A DNA stretch of 64,000 nt from contig DATCZS010000148.1 in assembly GCA_036525795.1 (NCBI GenBank), forward strand, positions 1 through 64,000, given 5' to 3'. Positions 26,502 to 34,838 of the stretch are shown here, in pieces. The notes beneath the pieces were generated by a model. The model did no database searches, had not been told where the DNA came from, and was given only the letters and a program-made list of their open reading frames with translations. Numbering within the stretch: position 1 is the first letter of the stretch; each line of letters starts with the position of its first letter. The position numbers were made by a program, and so were the translations under genes. The stretch comes from DATCZS01 sp036525795. Lineage in GTDB: Bacteria; Actinomycetota; Acidimicrobiia; Spongiisociales; ZC4RG35.

Positions 26502-26508
26502 GGCGCGT

Positions 26509-26514
26509 TAGGCT
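26509..26514 (+). promoter_or_regulatory. -10 box of the B12-regulated operon
   Basis: TAGGCT sits about 7 nt before the first helix of the riboswitch, which places the transcription start near 26521. Confidence 0.5.
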
Positions 26515-26520
26515 GACGTC

Positions 26521-26645
26521 GCCCTGCAAGATGCAGGGCTCCCACGGCGATAGCGAAGTTCGGTGTGAGTCCGACGCTGTCCCGCAACTGTCAAGCCCCT
26601 CGAGGGGATGAGCCAGGTCGCCTGTCGGCGTGGGTGGCGAACGAA
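26521..26645 (+). ncRNA. Cobalamin (AdoCbl) riboswitch aptamer
   Basis: The segment has the conserved core of the B12 element: CGGTGTGAGTCCGACGCTGT, then CCCGCAACTGT, and the B12 box AGCCAGGTCGCCTG at 26611-26624. Local helices are clear: GCCCTGCA/TGCAGGGC with loop AGA at 26521-26539, and CCCCTCGAGGGG before the B12 box. The riboswitch precedes btuFCD and cobO, which import and adenosylate corrinoids, exactly the genes it controls elsewhere. Boundaries are approximate. The downstream segment looks like a translational switch. Confidence 0.93.
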
Positions 26646-26647
26646 GC

Positions 26648-26727
26648 CTCGGATGAAGGTTGAGGTCGTCGGCGCAGGGAGCAGCCGACCAACTCGCTTC
26701 ATCCTCCGAGAACGGAGGATGCACATG
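26648..26727 (+). promoter_or_regulatory. Riboswitch expression platform with an SD-sequestering hairpin
   Basis: CATCCTCCG (26700-26708) and CGGAGGATG (26713-26721) form a perfect 9-bp hairpin with loop AGAA that buries the btuF ribosome binding site GGAGG. Its 5' arm can instead pair upstream: CTTCATC (26697-26703) with GATGAAG (26652-26658), and TCCGAG (26705-26710) with CTCGGA (26648-26653). The two structures exclude each other, so bound cobalamin would favour the sequestor and shut off translation. A further hairpin, GTCGGC/GCCGAC, lies between. Confidence 0.75.
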
Positions 26728-27696
26728 CGGTTCACCACGGTGGCGCTTCTGTTGGCGCTGCTCTCCTCCGGATGCGCTGGGCCGGATCCGGCTGCGGAGG
26801 CGGGTGCGACCGTCGCCGCACCCGAAACCGCCCCGGTGCCCTCCCCGGAGACGTCGGCCCTTCCCCACACCGGGTTTCCGGTCACGGTGGCGGCGACCAA
26901 CGGGCCGGTCGAGATCGCGGCCCGTCCGCAGGCGATCGTGAGCCTCTCGCCGACCGCCACCGAGATGCTGTTTGCGGTGGGTGCGGGAAGTCAGGTCGTG
27001 GCGGTGGACGAGTTCTCGTACCACCCCGCCGAGGCTCCCGTCACCGACCTCTCCGGGTACACCCCCAATCTCGAGGCGATCATCTCCTACTCGCCCGACC
27101 TGGTGGTGGTGTCAGACGACATAGACGGGATCGTGGCGGCACTGCAATCGGTGGGTGTCCCGGTGGTGCAGCTGGCTGCGGCATCGGCGTTCTCCGATGT
27201 CGTCGATCAGATCGAGACGGTGGGCCGGATCACAGGGCACGTCGAGGCGGCGGAGCAGCTCGCAGCCGATCTCGAGCGGCGCGTGGAACAGGTCGTGGCG
27301 TCGATGGCAGATCTCGGGACGTTCACCACCTACTACCACGAGCTGGACCCCAGCTTCTACTCGGTCACCTCCTCAACGTTCATAGGGGAGATGTACTCGC
27401 TGCTCGGCCTCGTCAGCATCGCAGACGCGGCGGATGTCGACGGGTTCGGGTATCCCCAGCTCCAGGCCGAGTACATCCTGGATGCGAACCCGGACCTGAT
27501 CGTGATCGACGACTGCTGCGGGGAGTCACCGGAGACGGTTGGATCGCGTCCGGGATGGGAGGTGCTCGACGCGGTGCGGGCGGGTCGGATCATCGTCGTC
27601 GAAGCAGACGAGGCGTCCCGCTGGGGTCCCCGCGTCGTCGGGTTCCTCGAGTCCATCGCCGCCGCCATGGCGAGGTTCGGGGAAGCCGGCGCATGA
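26725..27696 (+). CDS. btuF: Cobalamin-type ABC transporter substrate-binding lipoprotein
   Basis: A 323-residue periplasmic-binding lipoprotein of the BtuF/FhuD fold. The signal MRFTTVALLLALLSSGC ends in a lipobox (LSSGC). PQAIVSLSPTATEMLFAVGAG and the long central helix around FSDVVDQIETVGRITGHVEAAEQ are class III binding-protein hallmarks. It should capture corrinoids and deliver them to BtuCD. The start is the ATG at 26725: GGAGG lies 6 nt before it, whereas the ATG at 26719 abuts the GGAGG. The ribosome binding site sits in the riboswitch sequestor hairpin. The stop overlaps btuC (ATGA). Confidence 0.92.
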   Translation: MRFTTVALLLALLSSGCAGPDPAAEAGATVAAPETAPVPSPETSALPHTGFPVTVAATNGPVEIAARPQAIVSLSPTATEMLFAVGAGSQVVAVDEFSYHPAEAPVTDLSGYTPNLEAIISYSPDLVVVSDDIDGIVAALQSVGVPVVQLAAASAFSDVVDQIETVGRITGHVEAAEQLAADLERRVEQVVASMADLGTFTTYYHELDPSFYSVTSSTFIGEMYSLLGLVSIADAADVDGFGYPQLQAEYILDANPDLIVIDDCCGESPETVGSRPGWEVLDAVRAGRIIVVEADEASRWGPRVVGFLESIAAAMARFGEAGA

Positions 27697-28727
27697 TCGC
27701 GGCGGCGCCGACGGCGGTCCCCAGCCGGGCGGGGCGAAGACGGATGGTGGCCGGAGCATTGGCGGTGATGGTGATCTCGTTGGTGGCCGCGCTCACCGGC
27801 CCCGCCGACCTTCCGCTGTCCGGGGCCCTGCGAGAGCTCGCCGGCCGGCTCCCGTTCATCGAGGTCTCGAGCGGGCTCACCGAGATCCAAAGGGAGATCC
27901 TCTGGTCGTGGCGCCTGCCGCGTATCGCCCTCGGGGCGCTCGTCGGCGCGGTGCTCTCGGTTTCGGGGGCCGCGTACCAGGGCGTCTTCCGCAATCCTCT
28001 CGCCGACCCGTACCTGCTGGGTGCGGCGGCGGGGGCGGGGGTGGGGGCGACGCTGGCGTTTGCGGCGGAGGCGGATGCGCTCGTGGCTCCCGCCGCCTTC
28101 CTGGGGGCGACCGTGGCGGTGGCGGTCACCTACTGGCTGGGAAGAACCGCCGGCGGGCGAACGTCGACCGCCTTGATCCTGGCCGGAGTGGCGATGGCCT
28201 CGTTCCTCACCGCCATTCAGACCTTCGTGCTGCAGGCGAACGTCGAGACGCTGCGCGAGGTGTACGTGTGGATTCTCGGGAGGCTGACCACCACCGGGTG
28301 GGACGAGGTGCTGCTGCTCGCCCCGTACGCCCTGATCTCGATCGCCGTGGTGCTCGCCCACCGCAGGGTGCTCGACGCCCTCGCCGTGGGTGACGACGAG
28401 GCGACCGCCCTCGGAGTTCCGGTGGCCCGGGCGCGGATCGTGATCGTGGTGTTCGCAACGCTGGGAACCGCGGCGGCGGTGGCGGTGAGCGGGCTGATCG
28501 GCTTTGTCGGCATCATCGTTCCGCACGCGGTGCGGCTGCTGGCGGGCACCAGCTATCGGGTCGTAGCCCCGCTCTCGGCGTTGTTCGGCGCCGCCTTCCT
28601 GGTGGCGGCCGACCTGGCGGCCCGCACGATCATCAGTCCGGCCGAGCTCCCGATCGGGGTGGTGACGGCGTTCCTGGGGGCGCCCTTCTTCGTGCTGGTG
28701 CTGCGGATGACCAGGAGGACGGCGTGA
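27693..28727 (+). CDS. btuC: Cobalamin ABC transporter permease
   Basis: A 344-residue FecCD-family permease with about ten membrane helices. Family landmarks are LPRIALGALVGAVLSVSGAAYQGVFRNPLADPYLLG and the C-terminal region GFVGIIVPHAVRLLAG, which contacts the ATPase. The ATG overlaps the btuF stop as ATGA and the 3' end overlaps btuD as GTGA, so translation is coupled through the operon. Assignment to cobalamin rather than iron siderophores rests on the riboswitch and on cobO downstream. Confidence 0.92.
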   Translation: MIAAAPTAVPSRAGRRRMVAGALAVMVISLVAALTGPADLPLSGALRELAGRLPFIEVSSGLTEIQREILWSWRLPRIALGALVGAVLSVSGAAYQGVFRNPLADPYLLGAAAGAGVGATLAFAAEADALVAPAAFLGATVAVAVTYWLGRTAGGRTSTALILAGVAMASFLTAIQTFVLQANVETLREVYVWILGRLTTTGWDEVLLLAPYALISIAVVLAHRRVLDALAVGDDEATALGVPVARARIVIVVFATLGTAAAVAVSGLIGFVGIIVPHAVRLLAGTSYRVVAPLSALFGAAFLVAADLAARTIISPAELPIGVVTAFLGAPFFVLVLRMTRRTA

Positions 28728-29539
28728 CGGCGCTGGCGCTCAACGGCCTGTCCGTGTCCCTCTCGGGCCGGCCGGTGCTGGAGGGAATCGACCTCGACAT
28801 CGAGGCGGGCTCGTGGGTGGGGATCGTCGGTCCCAACGGGGCCGGCAAGACGACCCTGCTGCGGGCGATGGCGGGGGCGGTGGCGTACGGCGGGTCGGTG
28901 GCGATCGACGGCCGGCCGGCCGAGTCGCTGGGCACCCGGCGGCGAGCCAGACACATCGCCCTCCTTCCCCAGCGACCGGAGGTCCCCCCTGGCATGTCGG
29001 TCACCGACTATGTGCTTCTGGGGCGGGCGCCCCATCAGGGGTATTTCGCCGCCGAGTCCGCCGGTGACCTGCGGGCGGTCGACGAGGCGCTGGGATCACT
29101 CGAGCTGGCCGAACTGGCCGGTCGGTCGCTCGACACCCTCTCGGGAGGGGAGCTCCAGCGGGTGGTGCTCGCTCGGGCCCTCGCCCAATCCGCTCCGATC
29201 ATGCTGCTCGACGAGCCCACGACGTCGCTCGACGTCGGCCACCAGCAGCAGCTGTTGACCCTGGTCGACGATCTGCGGCGAACCTGCGGGCTCACCGTCG
29301 TGGCGGCGATCCACGATCTCACGCTGGCCGCCCAGTTCTGTGACCGGCTGGTGATGCTGGCGGAGGGCCGGGTGGTGGCAGACGGCCCGGCTCGCGACGT
29401 GCTCACCGAGTCGTCGATTCGCCGACACTACGGAGCCAGGGTCAGGATCCTCTCGGGCGGCGACTTCGGAGTCGTGGTGATCCCGCTGCGCGATTCCGCA
29501 CAGGTGTCAGAACGTGACACCATGTCCGCCAATGAGTGA
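28724..29539 (+). CDS. btuD: Cobalamin ABC transporter ATPase
   Basis: A 271-residue ABC ATPase powering BtuC-mediated import. Walker A is GPNGAGKTT (residues 36-44), the signature LSGGELQR, Walker B IMLLDEPTTSLD, and the H-loop is in VAAIHDLTLAAQFCDR. The GTG start overlaps the btuC stop (GTGA). About 40 residues follow the last conserved block, a modest tail of unknown role. Its end overlaps the cobO start by 8 nt. Confidence 0.93.
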   Translation: MTALALNGLSVSLSGRPVLEGIDLDIEAGSWVGIVGPNGAGKTTLLRAMAGAVAYGGSVAIDGRPAESLGTRRRARHIALLPQRPEVPPGMSVTDYVLLGRAPHQGYFAAESAGDLRAVDEALGSLELAELAGRSLDTLSGGELQRVVLARALAQSAPIMLLDEPTTSLDVGHQQQLLTLVDDLRRTCGLTVVAAIHDLTLAAQFCDRLVMLAEGRVVADGPARDVLTESSIRRHYGARVRILSGGDFGVVVIPLRDSAQVSERDTMSANE

Positions 29540-30104
29540 CGCGAGCACCACCCCGCCCACCGATCCGCCACCCTCCGGTGACGTCCGCGAGCCCTCGCTC
29601 GTGATGGTCAACACCGGCGACGGGAAAGGGAAGAGCACGGCGGCGTTCGGGACGATGCTGCGGGCGGTGGCCCGCGGCTGGCGCGTGTCGGTGATCCAGT
29701 TCCTCAAGTCCGGTGACTGGAAGGTGGGGGAGGAGAAGGTCGCCCGTGACCTCGGCGTCGACTGGTGGGCGATCGGGGACGGATTCACCTGGGACTCGGC
29801 CGACATGACCCAGTCAGAGGCGGTCGCCCGCAGGGCGTGGGAGTTCGCGGCCGGAGTGATCGCGGGCGGAGCGTACGAGCTGGTGATCCTCGACGAGATC
29901 ACCTATCCGATCAACTGGGGTTGGATCGACTGCGCCGAAGTGATAGAGGTCATCCGGAACCGCCCCCACCACGTCAACATCATCTGCACCGGGCGCGACG
30001 CTCCCGCCCCTCTCATCGAAGTCGCAGACACCGTCAGCGAGATGGCGAAGGTGAAGCACGCCTACGACCGCGGCGTGATGGCGCGGCGCGGCATCGACTT
30101 CTGA
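29532..30104 (+). CDS. cobO: Corrinoid adenosyltransferase (CobO/BtuR type)
   Basis: A 190-residue ATP:cob(I)alamin/cob(I)yrinic acid adenosyltransferase that attaches the 5'-deoxyadenosyl group to reduced corrinoid. The P-loop GDGKGKSTAA (residues 29-38) is the characteristic CobA/CobO version; VIQFLKSGDWKVGE, WEFAAGVIAGGAYELVILDE and IICTGRDAP complete the family pattern. The ATG at 29532 overlaps the btuD stop (ATGAGTGA). No other corrin-synthesis genes are in the window, so the operon looks like salvage: import a corrinoid, then adenosylate it. Confidence 0.94.
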   Translation: MSDASTTPPTDPPPSGDVREPSLVMVNTGDGKGKSTAAFGTMLRAVARGWRVSVIQFLKSGDWKVGEEKVARDLGVDWWAIGDGFTWDSADMTQSEAVARRAWEFAAGVIAGGAYELVILDEITYPINWGWIDCAEVIEVIRNRPHHVNIICTGRDAPAPLIEVADTVSEMAKVKHAYDRGVMARRGIDF

Positions 30105-30111
30105 CGGCGCC

Positions 30112-30624
30112 TCACGCATCCTGGGGAGGCTCGGCGACTCCCACGACCGTCGAGCGCCGTTCCAGCAGGACCACGTTGCGCCACTCGTTTCCCACCCGGC
30201 CGATGCGTTCCCTCACCCCGACCCGTCGGAAGCCCGCCGACTCGTGCAGGCGGATGCTGGCGTCGTTTCCTTCCAGGATCTGGGCCTCCAGGGTCCAGTA
30301 TCCGTGGCTCTCGGACTCCTCGATCAATGCCCCGAGCAGCCGGCCGCCAACCCGTTTCCCCCGTTCCAGTTCGGTCACGTAGATGCTCAGCTCCGCCGCC
30401 CCGTCGTAGTCGCACAGGCTGCTGCACGGTGAGAGCGCGGCCCATCCGGCGACCATCCCGTCGACCTCGGCGACGAGGCGACCCTTGGTGAGGTAGGCGG
30501 AATCCCAGGCGAGCCAGTCGGGCGGCCTCGTGGCCATGGTGGCCATGCCGGTGGCGATGCCCTCCTCGTAGATGCGGTAGATGGAGGGCCAGTCGGTTGG
30601 AAGGAGCGGCCGGATGGTGACCAT
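30112..30624 (-). CDS. GNAT acetyltransferase, phosphinothricin acetyltransferase-like
   Basis: A 170-residue GNAT-fold enzyme. It starts with IRPLLPTDWPSIYRIYEEGI, has LVAEVDGMVAGWAAL and the acetyl-CoA loop region ELERGKRVGGRLLGALIEE, and a C-terminal HESAGFRRVGVRERIG block, all in the order seen in PAT/Bar-type amino-acid N-acetyltransferases. The substrate is unknown; methionine sulfoximine or sulfone-type compounds are common for relatives. The ATG at 30624 has TATCGT 7 nt before it (leaderless pattern). It is convergent with cobO, 7 nt apart, and divergent from the acyl-CoA dehydrogenase. Confidence 0.85.
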   Translation of the reverse strand: MVTIRPLLPTDWPSIYRIYEEGIATGMATMATRPPDWLAWDSAYLTKGRLVAEVDGMVAGWAALSPCSSLCDYDGAAELSIYVTELERGKRVGGRLLGALIEESESHGYWTLEAQILEGNDASIRLHESAGFRRVGVRERIGRVGNEWRNVVLLERRSTVVGVAEPPQDA

Positions 30625-30631
30625 GCGAGAC

Positions 30632-30637
30632 ACGATA
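30632..30637 (-). promoter_or_regulatory. -10 box, leaderless GNAT gene
   Basis: Minus-strand TATCGT ends 7 nt before the ATG at 30624; no ribosome binding site lies between. Confidence 0.5.
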
Positions 30638-30672
30638 GATCGGGTCTTGTGAGCAGCGGCCGCGCGGGCCGA

Positions 30673-30678
30673 TAGGGT
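30673..30678 (+). promoter_or_regulatory. -10 box of the acyl-CoA dehydrogenase gene
   Basis: TAGGGT ends 7 nt before the ATG at 30686. The spacer GGAGGCC resembles a ribosome binding site but would be at the extreme 5' end of the mRNA, so a leaderless start is more likely. Confidence 0.5.
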
Positions 30679-30685
30679 GGAGGCC

Positions 30686-31795
30686 ATGGATGTGCGGCTC
30701 GCACCGGAGACCGACCCGCGCCGCGCCGACGTTCGCCGGTTCTTGGCGTCCAACCCGGATCCGGCACCGCCCGAACTCGCCGCCGCAGGGCTGGTGGCAC
30801 CCCGCTGGCCGCGGCCGTGGGGGATGGGCGCCGACCTCGAGACTGCGTTGATCATCGAGGAGGAACTGCGGAGGGCGGGCGTCGACCCGCACGCCCACAA
30901 CCCCATCGGGATCGGCTGGGCGGGTCCCACGATTCTGTTCGCCGGCACGGAGGCACAGAAGCGCCGGTTGCTCGGTCCGCTGCTCGATGGGAGCGAAATC
31001 TGGTGCCAGCTCTTCTCGGAGCCCGCCGCCGGGTCCGATCTCGCCTCGCTGGCCACGTCTGCGGTCCGGGATGGTGATGTCTACGTCGTGAACGGTCAGA
31101 AGGTGTGGAACACCTACGCCGAGAGAGCCGACCACGGCATCCTGCTCGCCCGCACGGATCCCGCCGCTCCCAGGCACCGGGGGATCTCCTACTTCCTCTG
31201 CCCGATGGACCTCCCCGGAATCGAGGTCCGGCCGATCACCCAGATGACGGGAGATCAGGGCTTCTGCGAGGTGTTCTTCTCCGACGTTCGCATTCCGGCC
31301 GAACTCCGGCTCGGCGACGAGGGACAGGGATGGGCGCTCGCCAAGCACACGCTGGGCAACGAGCGTCTGAGCCTGTCGTCCGGTGGGGTGCTGTGGGGTC
31401 AGGGGCCCCGGACGGTCGATCTGATCGAGCGGCTCGCAGGACAGGCCGACCCATTGCGGCGTGACCGGGCGGTCCGGCTCTACGCAGAAGCAGAAGTGCT
31501 GCGCATGCTCGGCCTGCGCCAGGTCAGCCGGGAGATGGCCGGGGGAGGGCCGGGACCGGAGGTGGCGGTTCGCAAGTACCTGGCAGACCGCCACGGTCAG
31601 CGGGTGATGAACCTTGCCGTGGACGCCATGGGTCCGGCGGGCATGCTCGCCGGGGCTGGACGCGACGGGCCGGACCCGGACGACCTCTGGTACTGGGGGT
31701 TTCTCTACTCCCGGGCGCTGACGATCGGCGGGGGCACGACCCAGGTGCTCTCCGACATCATCGCCGAGCTCATTCTCGGGCTGCCCAAGACCTAG
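30686..31795 (+). CDS. Acyl-CoA dehydrogenase
   Basis: A 369-residue FAD enzyme of the acyl-CoA dehydrogenase fold: an N-terminal helical domain, the FAD-binding beta domain (QLFSEPAAGSDLASL, VNGQKVWNTYAERADHGILLART) and the C-terminal helical bundle. Where many members have the catalytic base in a YEGT motif, this one reads TIGGGTTQVLSDIIAELILGLP. That GGGT version is common among actinobacterial FadE proteins for bulky or steroid-like acyl-CoAs, some of which work as two-subunit enzymes. So the base is elsewhere or supplied by a partner. No partner subunit adjoins it. Confidence 0.88.
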   Translation: MDVRLAPETDPRRADVRRFLASNPDPAPPELAAAGLVAPRWPRPWGMGADLETALIIEEELRRAGVDPHAHNPIGIGWAGPTILFAGTEAQKRRLLGPLLDGSEIWCQLFSEPAAGSDLASLATSAVRDGDVYVVNGQKVWNTYAERADHGILLARTDPAAPRHRGISYFLCPMDLPGIEVRPITQMTGDQGFCEVFFSDVRIPAELRLGDEGQGWALAKHTLGNERLSLSSGGVLWGQGPRTVDLIERLAGQADPLRRDRAVRLYAEAEVLRMLGLRQVSREMAGGGPGPEVAVRKYLADRHGQRVMNLAVDAMGPAGMLAGAGRDGPDPDDLWYWGFLYSRALTIGGGTTQVLSDIIAELILGLPKT

Positions 31796-31825
31796 GTGGT
31801 CCGGTGCCGGACGTTCATCCCGGCG

Positions 31826-32668
31826 TCATCCGATGGCGCGCCGGTAGAGGCGGACCGAAAGGGGGGCGAAGACCATCACCAGAGCCGCGATCCAGACGAC
31901 CGAGGCGAAGAACAGCCCGGAGGTGGTGTGCTCGCCGAACAGGGCTCCCTCACCCAGGATGAGACCGCGCAAGGCGTTCGCCACGACCGAGATCGGTTGA
32001 TTGTCGGCGAAGACCCGCAGCCAGTCCGGCAGGGTCTGAGTGGGAACGAAGATCGAGCTGGCGAACACCAGCGGGAACAGCGGGAGGAAGCCGGCCGTCT
32101 GTGCCGTCTCGGGATCCTTCACGGCCAGCCCGATCGACGCCATCACCCACGAGAAGGCGTAGGCGAATGCGCCCGCCAGCGCCAACGCGAGCGCAAAGTT
32201 CGCCAGGCCGTTCTGGAACCGGAAGCCGATCAGGAATCCGACCGTCATCATCAGCCCGATGACAAAGGCGTTTCGCAACAGGTCGGCCAGGGTCCGGCCG
32301 GCCAGCACCGCCGAGCGGGCCATGGGCAGGGAGCGGAAGCGATCGATCACTCCGGCCTGCAGGTCCGTGGCGAGGCCGATGGCCGTCTGGCTCGAACCGA
32401 ACACCGCCACCTGGATGAGGAGCCCGGGCAGCAGCCAGTTGATGTACTCGCCTTTGGCCGCCGGTGGGAGGGCCAGGCCGATCGAGCCGCCGAAGACGTA
32501 GTTGAAGAGCAGCAGAAACATCACCGGCTGGATGGTGGCGAACACCAGCAGCTGGGGAAGCCGCACGTTGCGCAGCAGGTTGCGGCGGGTGATGACGAGG
32601 GTGTCCTTGATCGCGTGGGGCAGGGACACCCGGACCGAAGCGGTGCGGCGAGGTGCGTCGGCGGTCAT
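31826..32668 (-). CDS. ABC-2 type transporter permease (DrrB-like)
   Basis: A 280-residue membrane protein with about six helices in the ABC-2 pattern. VITRRNLLRNVRLPQLLVFATIQPVMFLLLFNYVFGGS is the typical amphipathic entry helix and first membrane segment, and LPDWLRVFADNQPISVVANALRGL near the C-terminus is the conserved ABC2_membrane signature. With the ATPase that overlaps its start (ATGA), it forms a DrrAB-type exporter for lipids or hydrophobic drugs. The substrate is not deducible. Confidence 0.9.
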   Translation of the reverse strand: MTADAPRRTASVRVSLPHAIKDTLVITRRNLLRNVRLPQLLVFATIQPVMFLLLFNYVFGGSIGLALPPAAKGEYINWLLPGLLIQVAVFGSSQTAIGLATDLQAGVIDRFRSLPMARSAVLAGRTLADLLRNAFVIGLMMTVGFLIGFRFQNGLANFALALALAGAFAYAFSWVMASIGLAVKDPETAQTAGFLPLFPLVFASSIFVPTQTLPDWLRVFADNQPISVVANALRGLILGEGALFGEHTTSGLFFASVVWIAALVMVFAPLSVRLYRRAIG

Positions 32669-33660
32669 GGGCGTCTCCTTCTCGAACCTGTCCTGGGCGG
32701 CGACCCTTGGGCGTCGCCCCCGCCCGCCGCGTGTCCGGTGAGGCTGAGGAAGACATCGTCGAGGGTCGGCTTGCGCAGCCCGAGGTCGTCGGGAACCAGT
32801 TCCAGCTCGTCGAGACGTCTCGTCACCTGGAGCAGCGTGGTCGCTCCGTCCTGGGCCGGGATCGTCATCCGTCCGGTGGCGGCGTCGAACGATGGATCGG
32901 CCCCTGCGACCGCCCTGAGGATCTGGGCGGCGGCCGGCCGATCGGCGTCGGGGACGACCATCTGGACCACCGATCCACCCACCTTGTCCTTGAGCTCATC
33001 CGACGTCCCCTCGGTGATGAGCCGGCCGTCGTCGATCACTCCGATCTTCGCTGCGAGCTGGTCGGCTTCATCGAGGTACTGGGTGGTGAGCACGATCGTG
33101 GCGCCGTCGGCGACCAGCTCGTTGATCAGGTCCCAGATGTCGATGCGGGATCGAGGGTCGATGCCCGTGGTGGGCTCATCGAGGAAGAGGACCTTCGGCC
33201 TGCCGACCATGGCGGCGGCGACATCGAGTCGGCGCCGCATTCCTCCCGAGTATGTGCGCACGAGCCGGTTGGCGGCCTCGGTCAGATGGATGCGTTCCAG
33301 GATGTCGATCGTCCGGCGCCGGGACTCCGCCGCCGAGAGGTTGTACAGGCGACCGATCATCTCCACGTTCTCGCGCCCGGTGAGGTACTCGTCGAGTGCG
33401 GCGGCCTGGCCTGCCAGTCCGATGAGGTCGCGGGCCGCCCGCGGGTCGGCGATGACGTCGACCCCGGCGACTTCGGCGGACCCCGAGTCGGGCCGGAGCA
33501 GGGTGGTGAGCACCCGGATCAGCGTTGTCTTGCCCGCTCCGTTGGGGCCGAGCAATCCGTAGATGATGCCGGGTTCCACTTCCAGCGAGACGCCGTCGAG
33601 CGCCCGGACGGCGCCGAACGTCTTGACGACGTCGTGGGCGCGGACGATCGGTCGGGACAT
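32665..33660 (-). CDS. ABC exporter ATPase, daunorubicin-resistance (DrrA) family
   Basis: A 331-residue ATPase with Walker A GPNGAGKTT near residue 37, signature TYSGGMRRRLDVAAAMVGRP, Walker B VLFLDEPTTGIDP and H-loop VLTTQYLDEADQLA. The extra C-terminal region of about 100 residues after the core is the DrrA-type regulatory tail. CTGGAG lies 7 nt before the ATG. A TATTGT -10 box on the same strand at 33701-33706 would give a leader of about 30 nt. The gene overlaps the permease gene downstream, so both are translated together. Confidence 0.93.
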   Translation of the reverse strand: MSRPIVRAHDVVKTFGAVRALDGVSLEVEPGIIYGLLGPNGAGKTTLIRVLTTLLRPDSGSAEVAGVDVIADPRAARDLIGLAGQAAALDEYLTGRENVEMIGRLYNLSAAESRRRTIDILERIHLTEAANRLVRTYSGGMRRRLDVAAAMVGRPKVLFLDEPTTGIDPRSRIDIWDLINELVADGATIVLTTQYLDEADQLAAKIGVIDDGRLITEGTSDELKDKVGGSVVQMVVPDADRPAAAQILRAVAGADPSFDAATGRMTIPAQDGATTLLQVTRRLDELELVPDDLGLRKPTLDDVFLSLTGHAAGGGDAQGSPPRTGSRRRRP

Positions 33661-33700
33661 CGGGAACTCCAGCGGGGGTGGCGGTGCGGCGTTGGCCTGA

Positions 33701-33706
33701 ACAATA
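33701..33706 (-). promoter_or_regulatory. -10 box of the drrAB-like operon
   Basis: Minus-strand TATTGT lies about 40 nt before the ATPase ATG; the leader would contain the CTGGAG ribosome binding site. Confidence 0.4.
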
Positions 33707-33752
33707 GGACGGTTCGGATACCTCGGAGGCGGGGTCCCGCCGTCGTCCGCCC

Positions 33753-34832
33753 TCAGGCGTGGCGCCGTCCGTCGGCGAGGGTGAGCAGGTGCCGGGCACC
33801 TTCTCCCAGGATCGAGAATCGATCGTCCCGGGTCTGGCCGCGCAGCCAGCGGATGTAGATCTGCTGGAGGACCGCGGCCAGCTTGAACGTCCCGAACACG
33901 ACGTACCAGTCGATGACACCGGGGTCGGTGCCGGTGAGTCCCACATACCGGTCGATGGCGGTGCGTCGATCCATGAACCCCGCAACGTGGGTTGGCATGG
34001 GATTCAGGGTGGCGGGGATCTCACCAGGGTCGTACCAGACGGCCATCAGCGTCCCCAGGTCGGCGAGCGGATCGCCTCTGGTGCACATGTCCCAGTCGTA
34101 GACCGCAACGCATCGCCCGGGGTCGTCCCCGGCAACCGCCATGTTGTCGAGTCGCCAGTCGTTGTGCACCAGGGTGGTGCGCGCCGACCGGGGGCGGGTC
34201 CTGCCCAGCCACTCGGCGAGATCGTCTGCGAGGCGGTTCTCCTCGTGGGCGGCTCTCTGCCAGCGTTCGATCCACCCTTCCACCTGACGCTCGAGGAAGC
34301 CGTCAGGGCGCCCGAGATCGCCGAGACCGGCGGCGGTCGGATCCACCGCGTGAAACTCGGCCAGCGTGTCGACCACGACCTCGGACAGCTTGCGGTTGGC
34401 GACCGGGTCGTCTCCTCCGCCGAATGCGGGCGGGACCACGTTCTGGACCACCACCCCTCCGAGCCGCTGCATCACGAAGAACGGGGCGCCGATCACCCCG
34501 GCGTCGTCGCAGTAGACGTATGCCTGCGCTGCCTTGGGAAACGCCTGCCACAACGTCGACAGCACCCTGTACTCGCGCGCCATGTCGTGGGATCCGGGAG
34601 CCACGGGGCCGAGCGGTGGCCGCCGCAGGACGTACTCGGTCGGTTCCGGCCCTTCGCCGAAGGCGAGGAGGTAGGTCAGGTTGGCCTTGCCCCGTCCGAA
34701 CTGCCGCACGGTGAGAGGCTGATCCGACCCGGGGAGCCTGCCCCGGATCCACTCGGCGAGCCGGCGCTCGTCGAACCGCTCGTCCTCGCGGACGTCGATC
34801 AGTTCGGGGACGATCGCCGGATCCGGGCTCAT
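33753..34832 (-). CDS. Phosphotransferase family protein (APH/ACAD10-type kinase fold)
   Basis: A 359-residue protein of the aminoglycoside-phosphotransferase/choline-kinase fold. FGRGKANLTYLL is the glycine-rich region, the catalytic loop is LVHNDWRLDNM (HNDxxxxN) and the metal ligand is in VYDWDMCTRGDPLADLG. Actinomycetes have many such proteins encoded near acyl-CoA dehydrogenases, where they probably phosphorylate hydroxyacyl-CoA or related acids as in human ACAD10/11; one such dehydrogenase is 3 kb away. The ATG at 34832 is chosen because TACCCT ends exactly 6 nt before it and the residues upstream are not conserved-looking. It diverges from the DUF885 gene through a shared palindromic -10. 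Confidence 0.87.
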   Translation of the reverse strand: MSPDPAIVPELIDVREDERFDERRLAEWIRGRLPGSDQPLTVRQFGRGKANLTYLLAFGEGPEPTEYVLRRPPLGPVAPGSHDMAREYRVLSTLWQAFPKAAQAYVYCDDAGVIGAPFFVMQRLGGVVVQNVVPPAFGGGDDPVANRKLSEVVVDTLAEFHAVDPTAAGLGDLGRPDGFLERQVEGWIERWQRAAHEENRLADDLAEWLGRTRPRSARTTLVHNDWRLDNMAVAGDDPGRCVAVYDWDMCTRGDPLADLGTLMAVWYDPGEIPATLNPMPTHVAGFMDRRTAIDRYVGLTGTDPGVIDWYVVFGTFKLAAVLQQIYIRWLRGQTRDDRFSILGEGARHLLTLADGRRHA

Positions 34833-34838
34833 GCGCCG

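Noticed and set aside
26608..26724. In-frame ATG at 26608 as a longer start for btuF
   Set aside because: It lies within the B12 box of the riboswitch, and the lipoprotein signal peptide begins at 26725 with GGAGG correctly spaced.
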